The translations under genes were made by a program, and so were the position numbers. This document shows, piece by piece, positions 12,196 to 19,769 of a DNA stretch of 25,248 nucleotides. The notes below the pieces were generated by a model. It had not been told where the DNA came from. It did no database searches and saw only the letters and a program-made list of their open reading frames with translations. Numbering within the stretch: the first letter of the stretch is position 1; every line of letters begins with the position of its first letter. The DNA comes from a virus, in IMG/VR virus record IMGVR_UViG_3300050821_000499, positions 1-25,248 of that record; one strand, 5' to 3'.

Positions 12196-12357
12196 ATGAT
12201 CTATCAAACCCCGAATTGGCCATACGATCTTTCGGCACAGCAGCAGGACGAGGAAGAGCACGCGCTGGTTGCGGAGATCAACGAAACGTGCAGGCGCATC
12301 AACGAAACGATGGCGCCGCGGATTATGGCGCTGATCGGCAAGGCCTTGTATGAATAA
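12196..12357 (+). CDS. Small hypothetical protein after terL
   Basis: The product has 53 residues, starting 2 nt after the terminase stop with GGGAG (12186-12190) 5 nt upstream, and ending in TAA 12355-12357 across the next ATG. It opens with an aromatic segment (MIYQTPNWPYDLSAQQQDEE) and continues as an acidic helix with a repeated INET motif (INETCRRINETM). Position and ribosome site support translation. No family or function is recognised. Confidence 0.6.
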   Translation: MIYQTPNWPYDLSAQQQDEEEHALVAEINETCRRINETMAPRIMALIGKALYE

Positions 12358-12595
12358 CGACCTCCGCGGACTACTGCGAAAGCTGATCGGATGGGACGAG
12401 CCTAGGCCGATTGATCCACTCATTCTCAACACTTTCAAGGCGATACAGGAAAAGCTCGCTGAGCTTGAAGCCAAAGTCGAGAGCCAGAAGAATCGCGGCC
12501 GCGACAAGGCGGGCGCGCCCATTGTGATCACAGATTGGGAAACGATTCAGGCGCATTACGCCAGCAATCCAGACAACTTTAAGGAGCAAAACTAA
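12350..12595 (+). CDS. Hypothetical protein, 81 residues
   Basis: The gene begins 8 nt before the end of the previous ORF. The first half is hydrophobic and helical (MNNDLRGLLRKLIGWDEP), the middle holds a predicted coiled segment (TFKAIQEKLAELEAKVESQ), and a polar end follows. Its place between terminase and portal genes suggests a packaging or connector accessory, but no motif confirms this. The stop TAA shares its last base with the ATG of the histidine-rich gene. Confidence 0.65.
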   Translation: MNNDLRGLLRKLIGWDEPRPIDPLILNTFKAIQEKLAELEAKVESQKNRGRDKAGAPIVITDWETIQAHYASNPDNFKEQN

Positions 12596-12954
12596 TGTCG
12601 ACAGCAGGATACAAGATGCATTGGGGCTCAGGCTATCGGAGCAAGAAAGAGCCCGACGAGACTGCGGGCCCAGAACCTGAGGTTCATCAGGAAGACCCGG
12701 CCGACGCTGGCCATGATGGCCACGAAGAGATTCACGAGCACTTGGCTTCGATGCACGCGGCCACTGGCCATGCTCATAGCCACGTCGAGCACCACGGCGA
12801 CGGTAAGCACACAAGCTATCACGTCGACGACGCCGGTCAAGTCAGCGGGCCTCACGAGCATGGCAGCCTTGAAGAACTACACTCGCACATGAGTTCGCTG
12901 CACGGCGAAGGTGAAATGGCGGATCAGGGTATGGACGAGCGGGAGGCAATGTGA
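12595..12954 (+). CDS. Histidine-rich protein between terminase and portal
   Basis: The product has 119 residues, 19 of them histidine, plus many Asp and Glu, and one cannot miss the metal-binding composition. Two similar segments, EEIHEHLASMHAATGHAHS (about 44-62) and EELHSHMSSLHGEGE (about 92-106), share an ExxHxHxxSxH pattern, suggesting an internal duplication. AAGGAG (12581-12586) gives a good ribosome site. Zinc, nickel or iron binding is inferred only from composition. It might also be a disordered, pH-sensitive virion or assembly factor. I recognise no named family. Confidence 0.7.
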   Translation: MSTAGYKMHWGSGYRSKKEPDETAGPEPEVHQEDPADAGHDGHEEIHEHLASMHAATGHAHSHVEHHGDGKHTSYHVDDAGQVSGPHEHGSLEELHSHMSSLHGEGEMADQGMDEREAM

Positions 12955-13142
12955 AACGGGTTAATCCCACAAGACAGCGCGCCCACTTCATCGAGAAGGC
13001 GCACAGGGAATTGAGTGCTGGCCCTCTCGGGCTCCGCCTTACAAATAGTCAACTACGGGCTATGGCTAAGACTATGGTCATTCGCGAAATCTCTCGCATC
13101 CGCGAGTCGCATGCAAACCGTAACTGGCGTTCGGCAGCTTAA
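12951..13142 (+). CDS. Small basic hypothetical protein
   Basis: The product has 63 residues with a GTG start at 12951, overlapping the previous stop (GTGA) and preceded by GGGAGG (12941-12946) at 4 nt. It is strongly basic and helical (RQRAHFIEKAHRELSAGPLG, then RAMAKTMVIREISRIRES), so DNA or RNA contact is possible. No motif is recognised. The next gene starts directly after its TAA. Confidence 0.65.
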   Translation: MKRVNPTRQRAHFIEKAHRELSAGPLGLRLTNSQLRAMAKTMVIREISRIRESHANRNWRSAA

Positions 13143-13463
13143 ATGCCCTTTGTCTCGAAGGCGCAAGCGCGATGGGGAAATTCGCCCGCCGGACGCAAGG
13201 CGCTTGGCGACGTTGACGAGTGGAATCGCTCAACGGACTTCCACCACTTACCGGAGAAACACAGCATGGCAACACACAACGTCGACTTGGGCAAAAAGGG
13301 CTCGTTCAAGGTGAAGGAGGGCTCTTTGCATCGCATGCTCCACGTCCCTCAGGGCGAGAAGATTGGCGAGGAGAAGATGAAGAAAGCCTCGCACTCATCG
13401 AATCCCACACTGCGCAAGAAAGCAATTAGCGGGCTCGGGTTGAGCCATATGCATCATGGCTGA
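13143..13463 (+). CDS. Conserved phage protein upstream of the portal
   Basis: The product has 106 residues. The N-terminus MPFVSKAQARWGNSPAGRKA is a form often seen in small phage proteins, where it usually reads MPFVSKAQ-[AR]. The second half (FKVKEGSLHRMLHVPQGEKI, then SSNPTLRKKAISGLG) matches another pattern common in proteins encoded near terminase or portal genes. The two may be a fusion of short domains. It is basic and His-containing. It overlaps the portal start by 8 nt. The biochemical role is unknown; a packaging or head-assembly role is inferred from position. Confidence 0.75.
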   Translation: MPFVSKAQARWGNSPAGRKALGDVDEWNRSTDFHHLPEKHSMATHNVDLGKKGSFKVKEGSLHRMLHVPQGEKIGEEKMKKASHSSNPTLRKKAISGLGLSHMHHG

Positions 13464-15966
13464 TATTCCCGCAGCGGCACCTGAGCGCGAAGGCTATGTT
13501 GAGAGCGAAGGCTCCGCAGAGGGTCGCGGTTCCCACCTCACGCCTATTGACTTCGAAGCTATCGGCTACGTTCCGGGCGACAAGGCACCGTGGCGTTGTT
13601 CTACCGCGGATTGCTATGGGCCGGATGAGCTGGGCGAGTTGCGCGGTGCGATCGATGAGCTGATCACTGGCACCGAGAAGGCAGATGCCGCAGCCCGTAT
13701 CTGGGAGGTATTGCAGGCATGGGAGCAGAGGCTATTCAGACGGAACTATCACTTCCTGAACGTTGGCTGGAAAGGTTGGGGTATGTTCGGTGGCTCTTCG
13801 GGCACCACCGGGGCATCCATATTGCAGACTCAGAATTCCATGAAGCTTTTCTCGTGCAACGTTTACGGCGCGCGACACAAGAAGATAACAGCGCTGCTCA
13901 GCCGCGAAGTTCCTCCGTGTGAAGTCGTTGCCGAAGACGACGAAGACACGATGGATCAGCAGGCCTCACAAGAGGCTGTGCCATACCTGAAAGCATTCCG
14001 CGAGCAGGCAAAGATTCGCCGCCGCATGGCCGACGCGGCCAGTTATCTCTATACCGATGGCTCTGCTGTGTTCATCACGTACACTGTGGCAGACCGCAAG
14101 TTTGGCCAGGAAGTAGACGATAGCGGCGATCCGGTTCCAGCGCGGCGCGAAGAAGTTGAAGTGTTTGGCAAGCTAGAGCGCAAAGTTCCGCTGATGTCGG
14201 ACACGCTGGAAGATATGGGCTGGATCCGCTGCAGCCGTGAGCGCAACCGCAACGAGCTGCGCGGCCGCTATCCATGGGTACGCGACAAGATCGGCGGCGG
14301 CGCGAATAAAGACGCGATGGGCCAGCTTGACCGCATGGCGCGTGCAAACGTCAGATTGGCAGTGCAGGCATCGAGTACAAGCGGCGAAGCATACCAGCAG
14401 GACACGACCGAGAGCGTCTTCTTCTTTCGCCCGTATCAGTATGAAGGCGTTGCCGATGAAGACATGCGGCAGATGCTGTACGACGAGTTTCCGTCGGGCC
14501 TTGAAGTCTGGACAGCCGGCGGCGAGATTGCTTTAGTGCGCGAAGGCGCAATGGATGACCACGTCTCCATGTGCCACGCAACACCAGGCGACGGCCAGAA
14601 CCGCGAGAGCATTGGCTGCAACTACCTGCCAATCCAGAAGGTATTGAATGCGACCATCTCGCTTTATGATCGCTACTTTCGCGGCGCTGTCGCGCGTCGT
14701 TGGGGTGGTGAGCCAGTTATCGATGTGGAGGCTATAAACTCGACGGCTAATGATCCCGCCAAGATAAGTCCCTTCGACCTGGAATGGTGTATCCAGCACA
14801 ACGTCGATCCCGCAAAGGCCACGATGGTCGAGAACGTTCCGCAGCCGAACGACGCCATTCTGATGTACATCCAGTGGCTGATCAATGGCGCTCCGGAAGC
14901 GATGGACGGCGGCTCTCCTGCAGTGTTTGGGATTGAGGCTGAGGAAGCCGGCAAGGGCACGTTTGGCGAAGCGCGGCTCAACCGCGACCAGGCGTTGCAA
15001 GTCTTCTCGTTGCCGTGGGGCGATATGGCCATGGCAACCGCATGCTTCTCGGCGCAAGCGATCAAGTCTGCCGCGGAGAATCGCGTCTCGGACTTCTCGG
15101 TAGGATTGCCCGGTGAGCGTGTTCGGGTCCAGGTAAGCAAGCTGAAGGGCAGTGTTCTGGTATGGCCTGCTTCGACAGAGATTCCGCCGACACTGGCTGA
15201 GCAGCAGGCCGAGATTGGCAACATGCTGGCGAGCATGGGCACTGTGCCGTTCTATGGCCAAATCCTGAGCGACCCGCGCAACCTTGAATTACTGCGGCGC
15301 CTGCCTTCATTGTCGGGCATGAAGATTCCTGGCATGGATGATGTTGAGCGGCAGATGGAGGATAACCAAAAGCTGCTTTCTGAAGCGCCATTGCCGAACC
15401 CGCAAGTCGAGCAGCTGAAAGAACAGTTGATGATGCTTGACCAGCAGGCGCGGCAAGCGGCTCAGATGAACCCGGCCATGCGCGATCAGATTATTCAGCA
15501 GGCCACGCAGCAAGCTCAGGCGCTTCAGCAGCAAATGCAGCAACTTCCACCGCTTATCTCCAGCGTCCAAGTTCCGCAGGATGCCTCCCAGGATCACGCG
15601 ATCCGCGCAGCCATAGCCTTGGCATGCATGAAGTCAGCCAAGGGCGCAGCGATGCAGGCGGGCGACGAACGGCAGCAAGCCGGGTTCGCCAACCTGGCAT
15701 TGAACTGGCAAGAGCACGCGCAGATGGCGCAGAAGCTCACGCCGCCGCCACCGGTTGAGATGCGGGCCAGCGTCACCGTTGACCCGACGAAGCTTCCACC
15801 GGCCGCGCAGGCGATTGCATTCGAGAAGCTAGGCTTCCAGATGCCGCCGGTAGCGCTGCAGGTGCAGGAGCAGACGCACGAAGTAACTGAGGAGACGGAA
15901 GGCTTGAATCAGGATGGTGTACCCACGAAGCGCAAAGTAAGCGTCGTCGGTAAGCCGTTGAACTAG
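13456..15966 (+). CDS. Portal protein (large type)
   Basis: The protein has 836 residues and follows the terminase cluster, where the portal is expected. Supporting segments are a central wing/stem-like region with NRESIGCNYLPIQKVLNATI (about 376-395) and FGIEAEEAGKGTFGEARLNR (about 491-510), which fits the RxQ/T-type conserved portal core, and a Gln-rich helical C-terminus (about 650-700). A C-terminal helical barrel of that type is known in P22-like large portals. It would form the 12-subunit DNA gate at one head vertex. The size is larger than siphovirus portals and points to a podovirus-like or similarly built virion. The family link is inferred; identity was not tested. Confidence 0.82.
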   Translation: MADIPAAAPEREGYVESEGSAEGRGSHLTPIDFEAIGYVPGDKAPWRCSTADCYGPDELGELRGAIDELITGTEKADAAARIWEVLQAWEQRLFRRNYHFLNVGWKGWGMFGGSSGTTGASILQTQNSMKLFSCNVYGARHKKITALLSREVPPCEVVAEDDEDTMDQQASQEAVPYLKAFREQAKIRRRMADAASYLYTDGSAVFITYTVADRKFGQEVDDSGDPVPARREEVEVFGKLERKVPLMSDTLEDMGWIRCSRERNRNELRGRYPWVRDKIGGGANKDAMGQLDRMARANVRLAVQASSTSGEAYQQDTTESVFFFRPYQYEGVADEDMRQMLYDEFPSGLEVWTAGGEIALVREGAMDDHVSMCHATPGDGQNRESIGCNYLPIQKVLNATISLYDRYFRGAVARRWGGEPVIDVEAINSTANDPAKISPFDLEWCIQHNVDPAKATMVENVPQPNDAILMYIQWLINGAPEAMDGGSPAVFGIEAEEAGKGTFGEARLNRDQALQVFSLPWGDMAMATACFSAQAIKSAAENRVSDFSVGLPGERVRVQVSKLKGSVLVWPASTEIPPTLAEQQAEIGNMLASMGTVPFYGQILSDPRNLELLRRLPSLSGMKIPGMDDVERQMEDNQKLLSEAPLPNPQVEQLKEQLMMLDQQARQAAQMNPAMRDQIIQQATQQAQALQQQMQQLPPLISSVQVPQDASQDHAIRAAIALACMKSAKGAAMQAGDERQQAGFANLALNWQEHAQMAQKLTPPPPVEMRASVTVDPTKLPPAAQAIAFEKLGFQMPPVALQVQEQTHEVTEETEGLNQDGVPTKRKVSVVGKPLN

Positions 15967-15975
15967 CAGCAAAAA

Positions 15976-15987
15976 GGAGACAACATG
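15976..15987 (+). promoter_or_regulatory. Ribosome binding site of a recurring type
   Basis: GGAGACAACATG occurs here, at 16401-16412 and at 19219-19230, each time including the ATG of a gene in the morphogenesis region. A variant, GGAGACAGCAAAATG, precedes the gene at 20486. Identical 12-nt initiation regions imply matched, high translation of these genes or common descent of the upstream segments. Confidence 0.8.
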
Positions 15988-16266
15988 TTCAACCAAGAGA
16001 AGGAACAGAAAGCGGTGTGTGCCGCCCCGACGCGGCCATACGCCAACGCCAACCTGCAGGCGCAATGCGGCCAAGCAACCCAAGCAGTCGTGGGCCTCGG
16101 TGCTTATCGGCAACCAACACCAACATTGCGGGAAGAATCTGAGAAGCGCGTTGGCTATCACCGCGAGCAAGCTGACAAGCATGATCGCGGTGCGGCGTTC
16201 TTTCGCGAAAATCCGGCCTTCGACGAGTTCATCCGCCTGATTCGTGCGGGTGCAATTCAGTTCTGA
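15985..16266 (+). CDS. Hypothetical protein after the portal
   Basis: The product has 93 residues with a strong ribosome site (AAAAAGGAGACAAC before ATG 15985). The first half is Ala/Gln rich with two cysteines; the second half is a charged helix (REESEKRVGYHREQADKHDR) followed by FFRENPAFDEFIRLI. No membrane segment or known motif is present. The location between portal and scaffold genes suggests a head-assembly or connector accessory. It could also be unrelated. Confidence 0.65.
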   Translation: MFNQEKEQKAVCAAPTRPYANANLQAQCGQATQAVVGLGAYRQPTPTLREESEKRVGYHREQADKHDRGAAFFRENPAFDEFIRLIRAGAIQF

Positions 16267-16409
16267 GAACTAGGCTCGCACGCTGGAACGACTGGACGCG
16301 GGAGACGTTCAGCAGACCCGAGAAATCATGCTCGGCATTGCGGTTCCTACGCTCCGCAAGGATGCAGATGGCACAGCGTGCGGGTTCTCCCGCGTAACAA
16401 GGAGACAAC
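16267..16409 (+). other. Non-coding spacer with hairpin before the scaffold-type gene
   Basis: No convincing gene is found in this 143-nt spacer; one frame is open through most of it but has no start before ATG 16328, and the 30-residue product is unconvincing. A hairpin GCGGG/CCCGC (16380-16384 with 16389-16393, loop TTCT) ends 7 nt before the Shine-Dalgarno at 16401. It has no U-tract and could shield the upstream mRNA end. Confidence 0.4.
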
Positions 16410-17687
16410 ATGGCAACTGAAGCACTAGTCCCAGACTTAGGACTCGAGCAAGTAGAGTCGCAGGGCGGCGAAGTCCAAGAGACACAGACGCAGCCCGATC
16501 CGAAACAGGCTGACCGCGAATACTCGCAATGGATCAAGGGCCTGAAGGAAGACGGCGACGCGGGCAAGCATTACCGCCGCATCAAAGATGATTACGGGCG
16601 CCTTCAGGCAATCAGCCGTCTCGACCCAAAGGGCATTGACGGTGTCCGCGAGCGTTACGCCGCGATCGATGGCATAGCCTACAGCGAGAAGAAAGGCCTC
16701 GACGCTGTTACTGCCATGCAATCGGCCCTGGCTGAGAGCCAGACAGCGCTGGACGCGATTGCGCAGGGCGACGTTGACTCACTCAGTGAGGACACGCAGG
16801 CGGGATTAGCCCGCATGGCTCCGGCAATCCTCAATCGGCTTGCGGAATCAGACGCAGATGCGTATACCGCAGCCGTTCTGCCGCATTTTGTAGAAGCGCT
16901 AAAGGGTTCAGAGCTCGCCTCATCGTTCAACGGGCTGGTGGATGCTCTGAACGAGAAGCCGCCGGCATGGCTGAAGCCCGAGCAGCGGGCGGAATGGACG
17001 AACGACAGGCTTTCCCGTGTGCTTGAGCATGCGGGAACGATGGGCAAGTGGTTTCAGGCGCAGGAACAGCGCGTCAAAGAGCTCGGCAAGGATGGCGGGC
17101 AGGCAAAGCCGAAGCTCGATGGCCAACCCGGGGAAAAATCAGAGGGAAGCACGACCGCCAACCCGCAATTCTGGAAAGAAAATGTCTATCCAGAGACAAA
17201 CGCTCATGCGGAGCAGGCTTTCGACAAAGAATTGCGGCCGTGGGCTGAAAAACTCGCAAAAGCTGGCTTCCGGCTCTCCGATGCGAAGAAAACAGCGCTT
17301 GCGAGCGAGTTCGTGCGCGGCGTGATTGCCGAAGCAGTCAAGAATGGCGATTACACGAACCAGATGGGACGTTACAACCGCCAGCGCAGCCCGGATAGGG
17401 CTTCTGTGGTGTCGCTCTTCCGCTCAGAGTTCAACAGGCATGCTTCTCGAGTGCTGGAAGGCCTCATCAAGCGCGATTACGGCCAAGTGCTTGATAAGCG
17501 GACCGCAGCGAAGCCAGCTGCGCAGCCCGCGACGAAAAGCGCGCCGGTCGTGCCACAAAAGGGCGTGAAGCTGGTCAGCATGAAGCCGCAGCGCAGCGAT
17601 ATTGACTTTCCCAGGACGCCAGCAGACTGGATTTATCAGAACAAGTGGCGACTGAAAAATGGGGACGTGGTGCAGTTCAGGCCATAG
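16410..17687 (+). CDS. Probable scaffolding protein
   Basis: The protein has 425 residues and lies directly between portal and major capsid genes, where tailed phages usually encode the scaffold. It is highly charged and mostly helical, with acidic, Gln/Glu-rich N-terminal (about 10-50) and Lys/Ala/Pro-rich linker segments (about 350-385), no cysteine, and no enzymatic motif. This composition fits scaffolds, which are poorly conserved, helical and leave during maturation. A basic C-terminus, which scaffolds often use to bind coat protein, is present. Alternatives include an internal head protein. No homologue is recognised from sequence alone. Confidence 0.6.
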   Translation: MATEALVPDLGLEQVESQGGEVQETQTQPDPKQADREYSQWIKGLKEDGDAGKHYRRIKDDYGRLQAISRLDPKGIDGVRERYAAIDGIAYSEKKGLDAVTAMQSALAESQTALDAIAQGDVDSLSEDTQAGLARMAPAILNRLAESDADAYTAAVLPHFVEALKGSELASSFNGLVDALNEKPPAWLKPEQRAEWTNDRLSRVLEHAGTMGKWFQAQEQRVKELGKDGGQAKPKLDGQPGEKSEGSTTANPQFWKENVYPETNAHAEQAFDKELRPWAEKLAKAGFRLSDAKKTALASEFVRGVIAEAVKNGDYTNQMGRYNRQRSPDRASVVSLFRSEFNRHASRVLEGLIKRDYGQVLDKRTAAKPAAQPATKSAPVVPQKGVKLVSMKPQRSDIDFPRTPADWIYQNKWRLKNGDVVQFRP

Positions 17688-17809
17688 CAAGTTTCGCAAT
17701 GAAATCAAAGGGTTCCGGTTACCGTCCACGCGGAAAAACTGGTTTACGATCCCGAACCCAGACGAGAGACACATGCACGGACCGCTGAGACAGAGCGTGT
17801 CGCGTAGCT

Positions 17810-17824
17810 CACGTTTGGAACGTG
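17810..17824 (+). promoter_or_regulatory. Hairpin directly before the major capsid gene
   Basis: CACGTT (17810-17815) pairs perfectly with AACGTG (17819-17824) around a TGG loop, ending 4 nt before ATG 17829. The only Shine-Dalgarno-like sequence (GGA, 17817-17819) is in and beside that loop. The 141-nt spacer 17688-17828 holds no convincing gene. The hairpin could moderate or time translation of the capsid protein, or present the site to the ribosome in its loop. Confidence 0.5.
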
Positions 17825-17828
17825 GATC

Positions 17829-19184
17829 ATGGCAGCTCTTGGTACAGAATTAGCAGTCCAGGCAATCGAACTGGAATCCTTCGTCGAGAAGATCGCAGAC
17901 CTTCAGGAGCATTTCAATAAGCTCCAGACGCGTCTCGATCGCGACGGCAAGAAAATTCAATGCTCTAACTCAACCGCGCGCGGCGGCGTCACACGCGCAC
18001 CGTTCTGGGTGCCGGTACGTGTCCAGGGCGGCGCCGGAATTCAGCAGTTTGCCGCTGATACTTCGGGAACCGTAGCCTCATGGCCTCGCGGGTCCGCATC
18101 GCAGTTTGTTTCGTTTGCGGCCAGCCCGGTGCGTCTCATCAACGTTTGCGAAATCTCCAACCTGTCTATTGAGGCTACCTCTGATAAAGAGAGGGGCCTG
18201 GTGAAGTTCAGCCGGGAAGAGATGGACAAGAGCCTCCTGTCTTTCGAGAATGGCAGAGAAGCCCTGCTCAACTCGGACGGCACAGGCACGATTGACGTCA
18301 TTCCGTCGACCGCAACCATCAACAACAACACCGGCACAGGTGCGCAGACTTCCAGCATTGTGGGCCTGCCCAACGCGCCACGCTTTGTTGACCAACAAGG
18401 CATCCTGGTATTCCAGGCAAACGGAACGCAGCGGACGGGCGGCATTACCCAGCCACTCATCAGCTATGTGGATCCGGTGAATCTGACCGTCTACTTCTCG
18501 ACGGCGCTTCCGACTTCTACCGCTGCAACCGATCTCCTGGTTGTTGTCGGTGCAACGGGCACAGCGGGCTCCTCGGTCTACGGCAAGAATTACTGGATCA
18601 ACAACTCGGCAACGGGTACTCGGGCTGGTGTGACCATCTCGAGCTATCCCGGACGCTTCCAGACGCCGGTCATCAACTTCAACGGCAGCGGCTCAATCGT
18701 CAACTCGACAGCGCAGCGCGTGGAGTCAATCCGCATGCGGGCACTGGGCGACGATTACGATGCCAACGAGAAGTCCTTCTGGTATACGAATCCGGTTCAG
18801 GGCGTAGCTCTGGCGGATGAGTTCTACAACCCTGGCTACACTCGTCTCGACGAGGGTGGAAACAAGGAAATCCCAGACCTGGCGCGCCGGAAGATGCAGC
18901 CGACGTGGGGCGATCGCGAGATCGTCTACTCCTCAACCGCCGACAATAGCCGCATGGACCTGTTTGTGCCGGAAGACTGGTACAAGGGCGAACTGTTCCC
19001 AACCCGCCTGCATGAGTGGACACCCGGCAATCCCATCGCCGCCGTGCCTACCAATGACGGCACCGGAACGACCACGTACTTTGATTCGCAGATGTTTGCG
19101 TATGAGTGCGGCGAGAACTGGATCTGCAGCAACTCCAAGCGTCAGTTCAGCTTGCAGGGTCTGCCGGTTCCGGCTAACTCGTAA
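17829..19184 (+). CDS. Major capsid protein
   Basis: The protein has 451 residues. It follows the scaffold-type gene and precedes a terminator, the normal place for the main coat protein. The sequence alternates strands and loops throughout; the N-terminal ~45 residues are helical with an LQEHFNKLQTRLD stretch. The segment GLVKFSREEMDKSLLSFENG (about 119-138) could be a spine-helix region of an HK97-type fold, and a Gly/Thr/Ser-rich middle (about 160-260) may be an inserted domain. The HK97 fold is expected from gene order, not demonstrated. ATG 17829 is the first suitable start, but it lacks a standard ribosome site (see the hairpin at 17810-17824). Confidence 0.78.
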   Translation: MAALGTELAVQAIELESFVEKIADLQEHFNKLQTRLDRDGKKIQCSNSTARGGVTRAPFWVPVRVQGGAGIQQFAADTSGTVASWPRGSASQFVSFAASPVRLINVCEISNLSIEATSDKERGLVKFSREEMDKSLLSFENGREALLNSDGTGTIDVIPSTATINNNTGTGAQTSSIVGLPNAPRFVDQQGILVFQANGTQRTGGITQPLISYVDPVNLTVYFSTALPTSTAATDLLVVVGATGTAGSSVYGKNYWINNSATGTRAGVTISSYPGRFQTPVINFNGSGSIVNSTAQRVESIRMRALGDDYDANEKSFWYTNPVQGVALADEFYNPGYTRLDEGGNKEIPDLARRKMQPTWGDREIVYSSTADNSRMDLFVPEDWYKGELFPTRLHEWTPGNPIAAVPTNDGTGTTTYFDSQMFAYECGENWICSNSKRQFSLQGLPVPANS

Positions 19185-19191
19185 TACCTCG

Positions 19192-19214
19192 GGGCCGCTT
19201 CGGCGGCCCTATTT
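19192..19214 (+). terminator. Terminator after the major capsid gene (UUCG hairpin)
   Basis: GGGCCGC (19192-19198) pairs with GCGGCCC (19203-19209) around a TTCG tetraloop, followed by TATTT (19210-19214). The stem is very stable but the T-tract is short, so it probably ends or lowers transcription only partly. It would leave capsid mRNA more abundant than mRNA for the downstream genes. Confidence 0.7.
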
Positions 19215-19227
19215 ATCAGGAGACAAC

Positions 19228-19596
19228 ATGCAATTCCCGCGTAAGCCATTCCTCGACCGCGTGATCGTGGAAGTAACGCCGATTGAACAGATTTTCGAGC
19301 AGTCTGCAGTTGAAATCGATCTTCAGAACGCGACGACAAACGCACGCTCAGACCGCGGCATCGTGAAAGCGGTGGGCGACGGCGTAACAATGGGCGGCGT
19401 CTTTATCGAGATGCCGGTTCAGGTGGACGACGAAGTATTCTTCGACCCTGACACGGCATATGCCGGCGTCATCTACCTGCTGCCTTCCGATCAGTACCGC
19501 AAGGGCCTGCCGACATATCTCGAACTTCGCGTTGGCGATCTGCTGGGACGCGGGTTGCGCGCGAATGAATTTGAACCGGATGGAGTCTGTGAATGA
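19228..19596 (+). CDS. GroES-like co-chaperonin
   Basis: The product has 122 residues. Its blocks match the Cpn10 fold in order: LDRVIVEV (9-16, as GroES LHDRVIVK), a Gln/Asn-rich stretch 25-40 in the position of the GroEL-binding mobile loop, RGIVKAVGDG (43-52, as RGEVLAVGNG), VQVDDEVFF (64-72, as VKVGDIVIF), and YLELRVGDLLG (97-107, as the closing LIM..DILAIV strand). Phage proteins of this kind, such as T4 gp31, replace host GroES to fold large capsid proteins. The gene follows the capsid gene directly. ATG 19228 is chosen because GGAGACAAC lies before it; a longer frame from 18817 overlaps the capsid gene. The mobile loop lacks an obvious GroES IVL tripeptide. Confidence 0.75.
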   Translation: MQFPRKPFLDRVIVEVTPIEQIFEQSAVEIDLQNATTNARSDRGIVKAVGDGVTMGGVFIEMPVQVDDEVFFDPDTAYAGVIYLLPSDQYRKGLPTYLELRVGDLLGRGLRANEFEPDGVCE

Positions 19597-19769
19597 CAAC
19601 TTACGATGAGTTGTTAATTGCCCTGCGAAAGTATGCGAAGGATCAGGAAGAGTGCGGAAACCCAGCGAGGATGCAGGATCTTTGTGAGTTCCGCCAATGG
19701 AAGAATATGTGGCAAAACTCTGCCGAAGATGCGCAGATTCTAGCCGCAGCAAAAGAGGTTATGCGGTGA
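19593..19769 (+). CDS. Small hypothetical protein, 58 residues
   Basis: ATG 19593 overlaps the previous stop (ATGA) and the TGA at 19767-19769 overlaps the following GTG (GTGA). The product is an acidic, helical protein (MTTYDELLIALRKYAKDQEE, then WKNMWQNSAEDAQILAAAKE) with two cysteines. The exact overlaps on both sides make translation likely. No family is recognised. Confidence 0.6.
   Translation: MTTYDELLIALRKYAKDQEECGNPARMQDLCEFRQWKNMWQNSAEDAQILAAAKEVMR

Noticed and set aside
14533-15261. Long minus-strand ORF (242 residues) inside the portal gene
   Set aside because: It lies wholly within a well-supported coding gene; long antisense frames are expected in GC-rich coding DNA.
16328-16420. 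30-residue ORF between the 93-residue gene and the scaffold-type gene
   Set aside because: No ribosome site, overlaps the next start, and no recognisable sequence; the open frame upstream lacks a start codon.
17700-17789. 29-residue basic ORF before the capsid gene
   Set aside because: Short, arginine-rich, without a Shine-Dalgarno or coupling to neighbours.
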